From the NCBI RefSeq assembly GCF_011762195.1, contig NZ_JAASQK010000005.1, positions 310,001 to 374,000 of the forward strand: a stretch of DNA of 64,000 nucleotides. The letters run 5' to 3'. Below the pieces are notes generated by a model that saw nothing but the letters and a program-made list of their open reading frames with translations, searched no databases and was not told the origin of the DNA. How positions within the stretch are numbered: position 1 is the stretch's first letter; every line of letters starts with the position of its first letter. A program made the translations under genes and the position numbers. This stretch comes from Sphingomonas oligoaromativorans (GTDB lineage: Bacteria > Pseudomonadota > Alphaproteobacteria > Sphingomonadales > Sphingomonadaceae). Shown here in pieces: positions 59,780 through 64,000 of the stretch.

Positions 59780-61183
59780 TCAGCCTTCCATCGCTTCCAG
59801 TTCCATGCCCTTCGTCTCGTGGACCATCTTCACCACGAAGATGATCGAGAGCAGGGCGAACAGCGCGTAGAGGCCATAGGCGCTGGTCAGGCCCACCGAG
59901 TGGAGCAGGATCGGGAAGGTCAGCGTGATGATGAAGTTGGCCGTCCACTGGAACAGCCCGCTCACCGCCAGGCCCGCGCCGCGGATCTGGTTGGGGAACA
60001 TCTCGGCCAGCATGACCCACATCACCGGCCCCCAGCTCAGGTTGAACAGCGCCGCATAAGCGAGCGCGCTCACCAGGGCGAAGATGCCCATGCCGTGCGA
60101 CAGCACCAGCTTGCCCGCCGGATCGAGCCCGCCGGTCGAGAAGGCATAAGCGACGCTGGCGAGCGTGATGGTCATGCCGATCGAGCCGATCAGCAGCAGC
60201 GGCTTGCGGCCGAGGCGATCGATCACGCTGGTCGCGAGCAGGCAGGCGACGATCGAGAGCGCGCCGTTGACGACGTTGATCTTGAGCGAATCCGCCTCCG
60301 AGAAGCCGACCGCCTGCCACAGCACCGCGCCATAATAGAACACGACATTGATGCCGACGAACTGCTGGAAGGTGGCGAGGCCGATGCCCGTCCACACGAT
60401 CTTGCGGATCTTGCCGGTGTTCTTGTCGATCAGATCGGCGAAGCGCGGACGGTGATCGTGGTTCAGCGAAGCGTCGATCTCGGCCAGCTTGGCTTCCGCG
60501 GCGTCGGCCCCCATCAGGCGGGTCAGCACGCCGAGCGCGACGTCCCGACGCCCCTTGGCGACGAGGAAGCGCGGGCTTTCCGGGATCGAGAGCAGCGCGA
60601 AGAAGAAGATCGCCGACGGGATGGTCTGCATCCAGAACATCCAGCGCCACGCCTCGTAGCCGCCCCAGAAGGGCGCGGTCGACGAGCCCGCGACCTGCGC
60701 CAGCACATAGTTCGACAGGAAAGCGCCCGTCAGGCCGATGATAATCATGATCTGCTGGATCGAGGCGAGGCGGCCGCGCGTGGCGGCCGGCGTCACTTCG
60801 GAGATATAGGCCGGCGACAGCACCGAGGCCGCGCCCACCGCGAAGCCGCCGATGATGCGTGCGAGGATGAACATCGCCGAACCCGAGGCCGCGCCGGCGC
60901 CGAGCGCGCTCAGCACGAACATCGCGGCGGCGAGCAGCAGGATCGCGCGGCGGCCGAACACGTCAGCCAGCCGGCCCGCCGCGAACGCACCCGCCGCGGA
61001 GCCCAGAAGAACGGAGGCGACGTTGAAGCCAGTGCCCGCGCTGTCGGTATGGAAAGCCTGCTGGAGACCCTCGACGGTGCCGTTGATAACACCGCTGTCA
61101 AATCCGAACAGAAAGCCGCCGATCGTCGCCACACCGCTGATGAGGACGATGAAACCCATATTGTTGCTTGCGCCTGCGCGCAT
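59780..61183 (-). CDS. Sugar porter family MFS transporter
   Basis: A sugar/H+ symporter of 467 residues. Twelve hydrophobic segments and all sugar-porter signatures are visible: GFLFGFDSGVINGT, GRLADVFGRR, PAYISEVTPAATRGRLAS, PESPRFL, QQFVGINVVFYYG and DRLGRKPLLL. Xylose, galactose or arabinose are typical substrates. The neighbouring divergent alpha-galactosidase suggests galactose (inference). The ATG at 61183 has GGGAGAGG upstream; an upstream extension to 61225 is unlikely. Confidence 0.92.
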   Translation of the reverse strand: MRAGASNNMGFIVLISGVATIGGFLFGFDSGVINGTVEGLQQAFHTDSAGTGFNVASVLLGSAAGAFAAGRLADVFGRRAILLLAAAMFVLSALGAGAASGSAMFILARIIGGFAVGAASVLSPAYISEVTPAATRGRLASIQQIMIIIGLTGAFLSNYVLAQVAGSSTAPFWGGYEAWRWMFWMQTIPSAIFFFALLSIPESPRFLVAKGRRDVALGVLTRLMGADAAEAKLAEIDASLNHDHRPRFADLIDKNTGKIRKIVWTGIGLATFQQFVGINVVFYYGAVLWQAVGFSEADSLKINVVNGALSIVACLLATSVIDRLGRKPLLLIGSIGMTITLASVAYAFSTGGLDPAGKLVLSHGMGIFALVSALAYAALFNLSWGPVMWVMLAEMFPNQIRGAGLAVSGLFQWTANFIITLTFPILLHSVGLTSAYGLYALFALLSIIFVVKMVHETKGMELEAMEG

Positions 61184-61362
61184 TCCGCCTCTCCCGTTCT
61201 CGCGTCCACGCCCGTCGTGCCGCATGATCGCGGGCGGACGCTTCCGCTAGCGCGACGAGGCGTTGCGTAACAGATGCCCAGCGCGCTGCAAATCCGCATT
61301 GCGGGACAGCCTGTCTCTCGGCCATAAATTATAAGATCATTTTAGATAACAGGGAGAGACAG

Positions 61363-62586
61363 ATGCGGAAGCTGCCCCGAGTGATGCTGGGCTTGATGGC
61401 TGGAGCAAGCCTGGTCGGGGCGGCGTGTGCTGAGGATGCCCCCGATCCCAACCGCCTGCCGCCGAGCCAGGAGCCTGGCCGCACCGCCAACGGCCTCGCG
61501 CTCACCCCGCCGATGGGCTGGAATAGCTGGAACAAGTTCGCCTGCAAGGTGAATGAGCAGGTGATCCGCGAGACCGCCGATTCGCTCGTCGCCAGCGGGA
61601 TGAAGGACGCCGGCTACCAATATGTCGTGATCGACGATTGCTGGCAGGGCGCGCGCGACAAGGATGGCTTCATCACCGCCGACGCCAGCCGCTTCCCCTC
61701 GGGCATCAAGGCGCTGGCCGATTATGTCCACTCGAAGGGGCTGAAATTCGGCATCTATTCGGATGCGGGGCGGCTCACCTGCGGCAAGCGGCCGGGCAGC
61801 CAGGGGCATGAATATCAGGACGCCGCCACCTATGCACGCTGGGGCGTCGACTATCTGAAATATGACTGGTGCTCCACCGGCACGCGCAACGCCGAGGAAG
61901 CCTATGCGCTGATGGCGGACGCGCTGCGCGCCACAGGCCGGCCGATCGTCTTCTCGATGTGCGAATGGGGGCAGAACAAGGCGTGGCTGTGGGCGGAGAA
62001 GATCGGCAATCTCTGGCGCACCACCGGCGACATCACCGACAAATGGGACGGCACCGTCACCTATTCGAACGGCATGATGCGGATCGTCGACCAGAATGAG
62101 CCGCTCTGGCCCTATGCCGGCCCCGGCCACTGGAACGACCCCGACATGCTGGAGGTCGGCAATGGCGGCATGACCACCGAGGAATATCGCACCCATTTCT
62201 CGCTCTGGTCGACGATGGCGGCGCCGCTGATCGCGGGCAACGACGTGGCGCGCATGACGCCCGAGATTCGCGCCATCCTCACCAACCGGGAGGTGATCGC
62301 GGTGGATCAGGACGCGCTCGGCCGTCAGGGCCACCGAGTCGCGAAGGATGGCGACGGCGAGGTGTGGATGAAGCCGCTGGCCGGCGGCGGCCGCGCGCTG
62401 CTGCTGCTCAACCGTGGCGATACGCCCCGCACGATTCGCGCCGACTGGGCGATGCTGGACCTGCCGCCGGCATTGAAGCTCTCCGCGCGCGATGTCTGGG
62501 CGCATCGCGATCTCGGGCAGAAGGCCAGCTCTTACGCCGTTTCGGTGGCGCCACACGCCGTCTCGATGGTCGTACTCCGCCCCTGA
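61363..62586 (+). CDS. Alpha-galactosidase, GH27 family
   Basis: A 407-residue exported glycoside hydrolase. A lipoprotein-like or Sec signal (MLGLMAGASLVGAAC) is followed by the GH27 start GLALTPPMGWNSWNKFACKV. The catalytic nucleophile Asp is in YLKYDWC and the acid/base Asp is in GHWNDPDMLEVG, with a C-terminal beta domain after about residue 320. It hydrolyses terminal alpha-galactosyl residues. AGGGAGA precedes the ATG. It is divergent from the sugar transporter; the 180-bp shared region includes an AT-rich stretch (61323-61351) suitable for a promoter. Confidence 0.93.
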   Translation: MRKLPRVMLGLMAGASLVGAACAEDAPDPNRLPPSQEPGRTANGLALTPPMGWNSWNKFACKVNEQVIRETADSLVASGMKDAGYQYVVIDDCWQGARDKDGFITADASRFPSGIKALADYVHSKGLKFGIYSDAGRLTCGKRPGSQGHEYQDAATYARWGVDYLKYDWCSTGTRNAEEAYALMADALRATGRPIVFSMCEWGQNKAWLWAEKIGNLWRTTGDITDKWDGTVTYSNGMMRIVDQNEPLWPYAGPGHWNDPDMLEVGNGGMTTEEYRTHFSLWSTMAAPLIAGNDVARMTPEIRAILTNREVIAVDQDALGRQGHRVAKDGDGEVWMKPLAGGGRALLLLNRGDTPRTIRADWAMLDLPPALKLSARDVWAHRDLGQKASSYAVSVAPHAVSMVVLRP

Positions 62587-62634
62587 ATGCACGAAAGGCC
62601 TTGCACTTGGCGCGGAAAACGCCATCTGCGACCG

Positions 62635-64000
62635 ATGCCCTTCTCCAGATTGCCCGCCACGCTCGCCGAGGCGCTGTCCGCGCGCGGCTATGCCGCCCCC
62701 ACCGCCGTCCAGGCCGCCGTCATCGAGCCGGAGGCCGACGGACGCGATCTGATCGTCTCGGCGCAGACGGGATCGGGCAAGACGGTCGCCTTCGGCCTCG
62801 CCATGGCGGCGCAGATTCTGAACGAGAACGGCACCGCCGGCCCGTCCGGCGCGCCCAAGGTGCTGGTGATCGCGCCGACGCGCGAGCTGGCGCTCCAGGT
62901 CAGCCGCGAGCTGATGTGGCTCTATGGCAAGGCGGGCGCGTGGATCGCCACCTGCGTCGGCGGCATGGATGCCAGCCGCGAGCGCCGCAACCTCTCCAAC
63001 GGCACGCACATCGTCGTCGGCACGCCCGGCCGCCTGCGCGATCATCTGGAGCGCGGCGCGCTCGACCTGTCGCAGCTCAAGGTCGCCGTCCTCGACGAGG
63101 CCGACGAGATGCTCGACATGGGCTTCCGCGAGGATCTCGAGGAACTGCTCGACGCGACGCCCGAGGGCCGCCGTACTTTGCTCTTCTCGGCGACGATGCC
63201 GAAGCCGATCGTGGCGCTCGCCAAGCGCTACCAGAAGGATGCCTTCCGCATCTCGACGGTGAGCGAGGATCGCGGCCATGGCGACATCAGCTATCAGGCC
63301 GTGACGGTCGCTCCCGCCGACATCGAGAATGCGGTGGTCAACCTGCTTCGCCTCCACGAGCCGGACACCGCCATCCTGTTCTGCGCGACCCGCGACGCGG
63401 TGCGCCATCTCCACGCCAGCCTCGTCGATCGCGGCTTCTCGGCCGTGGCGCTGTCGGGCGAGCACAGCCAGTCCGAGCGCAACCAGGCGCTCCAGGCGCT
63501 GCGCGACAAGAGGGCGCGGGTCTGCGTCGCCACCGACGTGGCGGCGCGCGGCATCGATCTGCCGTCGCTGACGTTGGTGGTCCATGTCGAGCTGCCGCGC
63601 GACGCGGAGACGCTCCAGCACCGTTCGGGCCGCACCGGCCGCGCCGGCAAGAAGGGCATCGCCGCCCTCATCGTGCCCTATCCGCGCCGCAGGCGGGTCG
63701 ACATGATGCTGCGTGGCGCGCGCATCCCGGCCGAGTGGATCTCCGCGCCGACGCCGGAGCAGGTCCACGCCGCCGATCGCGAGCGCCTGCTCGAAACCCT
63801 CCTCCAGCCGATCGAGACGGACGAGGAGGATCGCGCGATCGCCGAGCGCCTCGTCGCCGAGCGCAGCGTCGAGGATATCGCCGCCGCCCTCGTCCGCGCC
63901 TATCGCGGGCGGATGCCGGCGCCCGAGGCACTGCTGGAGCAGTCGGACGCGCCACAGCGTCGCGAACGTGCGGATCGTGTCGAAGGCGTGTGGTTCCAGA
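62635..64000 (+). CDS. DEAD/DEAH box RNA helicase (partial, runs off right edge)
   Basis: ATP-dependent RNA helicase; 455 residues are visible and the C-terminus is outside. All core motifs are in order: Q motif (TAVQAAVI), motif I AQTGSGKT, Ia PTRELA, Ib TPGR, II DEAD, III SAT, IV ILFCATR, V VATDVAARGID and VI HRSGRTGRAG. The tail after residue 380 is charged and resembles the DbpA/CsdA-type RNA-binding extension, which would place it in ribosome assembly or cold response. The assignment to one named helicase is not possible without the C-terminus. Confidence 0.9.
   Translation, partial: MPFSRLPATLAEALSARGYAAPTAVQAAVIEPEADGRDLIVSAQTGSGKTVAFGLAMAAQILNENGTAGPSGAPKVLVIAPTRELALQVSRELMWLYGKAGAWIATCVGGMDASRERRNLSNGTHIVVGTPGRLRDHLERGALDLSQLKVAVLDEADEMLDMGFREDLEELLDATPEGRRTLLFSATMPKPIVALAKRYQKDAFRISTVSEDRGHGDISYQAVTVAPADIENAVVNLLRLHEPDTAILFCATRDAVRHLHASLVDRGFSAVALSGEHSQSERNQALQALRDKRARVCVATDVAARGIDLPSLTLVVHVELPRDAETLQHRSGRTGRAGKKGIAALIVPYPRRRRVDMMLRGARIPAEWISAPTPEQVHAADRERLLETLLQPIETDEEDRAIAERLVAERSVEDIAAALVRAYRGRMPAPEALLEQSDAPQRRERADRVEGVWFQ

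Noticed and set aside
61342-63768. 808-codon minus-strand frame across the GH27 gene and the helicase
   Set aside because: Spans two unrelated plus-strand genes with full motif sets and has no domain of its own.

Overview
The window looks like part of a chromosome from a sphingomonad (Alphaproteobacteria, Sphingomonadaceae-like). This is inferred from the GC-rich coding, the Trb-type conjugation module with a DUF2274 gene after trbI, the secreted S9/S10/M3 peptidases and the phosphate-porin-type outer membrane protein. Two blocks meet at a tRNA-Thr(GGT) gene at 40927-41001. Everything left of its 3' end (1-40926) reads as cargo and machinery of an integrative conjugative element (ICE). Everything to the right reads as ordinary, denser and more GC-rich chromosome.

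Mobile block. The left edge holds the 5' part of an IS1595-type transposase whose insertion cut a small exported-protein gene (about 1-522). Two small genes of unknown function follow. Then comes a compact P-type mating-pair-formation operon, trbB-C-D-E-J-K-L-F-G-I plus a DUF2274 gene (1788-11243), with start/stop overlaps almost throughout. No relaxase, coupling protein (TraG/VirD4) or integrase lies in the window, so those functions must be to the left or missing. A LysR gene closes the module.

Cargo (12.4-40.6 kb). This is a stress and detoxification island with five units. (i) Six minus-strand genes: isochorismatase-type hydrolase, DJ-1/PfpI protein, secreted cupin-like protein, SnoaL-like protein, MFS transporter, DUF1993 protein. 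(ii) Thiolase, 3-methyladenine glycosylase (tag) and an HxlR regulator. (iii) A complete RND efflux operon (adaptor, pump, outer membrane factor). (iv) An SDR, a large winged-helix/NB-ARC regulator, TetR and AraC regulators, a HisKA_2-type kinase, a PEP-mutase-like enzyme, an old-yellow-enzyme homologue and a second SDR. (v) A DNA-alkylation-repair set, tetR-mug-alkB, ogt and nearby tetR genes. 

Two families of palindromes tie the cargo together. The first is built on TCTATC/GATAGA half-sites, directly abutted or four bases apart. It occurs ten times, nearly always in front of an operon, and three TetR paralogues with almost the same recognition helix sit beside copies of it. The second, TTGCAC-S-GTGCAA, occurs six times, including three copies exactly 34 bp apart. 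Its 13-bp form resembles plasmid KorB-type operators and some copies are not at promoters. I read the island as a transferable, TetR-controlled defence regulon against electrophiles and alkylating agents. That reading is inference. A pair of related proteins of unknown family (26121-26591 and 33138-33665) and an OYE homologue without the usual catalytic residues are its least explained parts.

Chromosomal block (41.0-64.0 kb). It holds four peptidases of different families (M24, S9, S10, M3), a thioesterase, a porin with a clear terminator, the Kup potassium transporter, a three-gene envelope operon (DUF2334 deacetylase-like, polytopic membrane protein, GT4 glycosyltransferase), a NodT-type outer membrane lipoprotein, a glutathione S-transferase, a sugar/H+ symporter next to a GH27 alpha-galactosidase, and a DEAD-box helicase that runs off the right edge.
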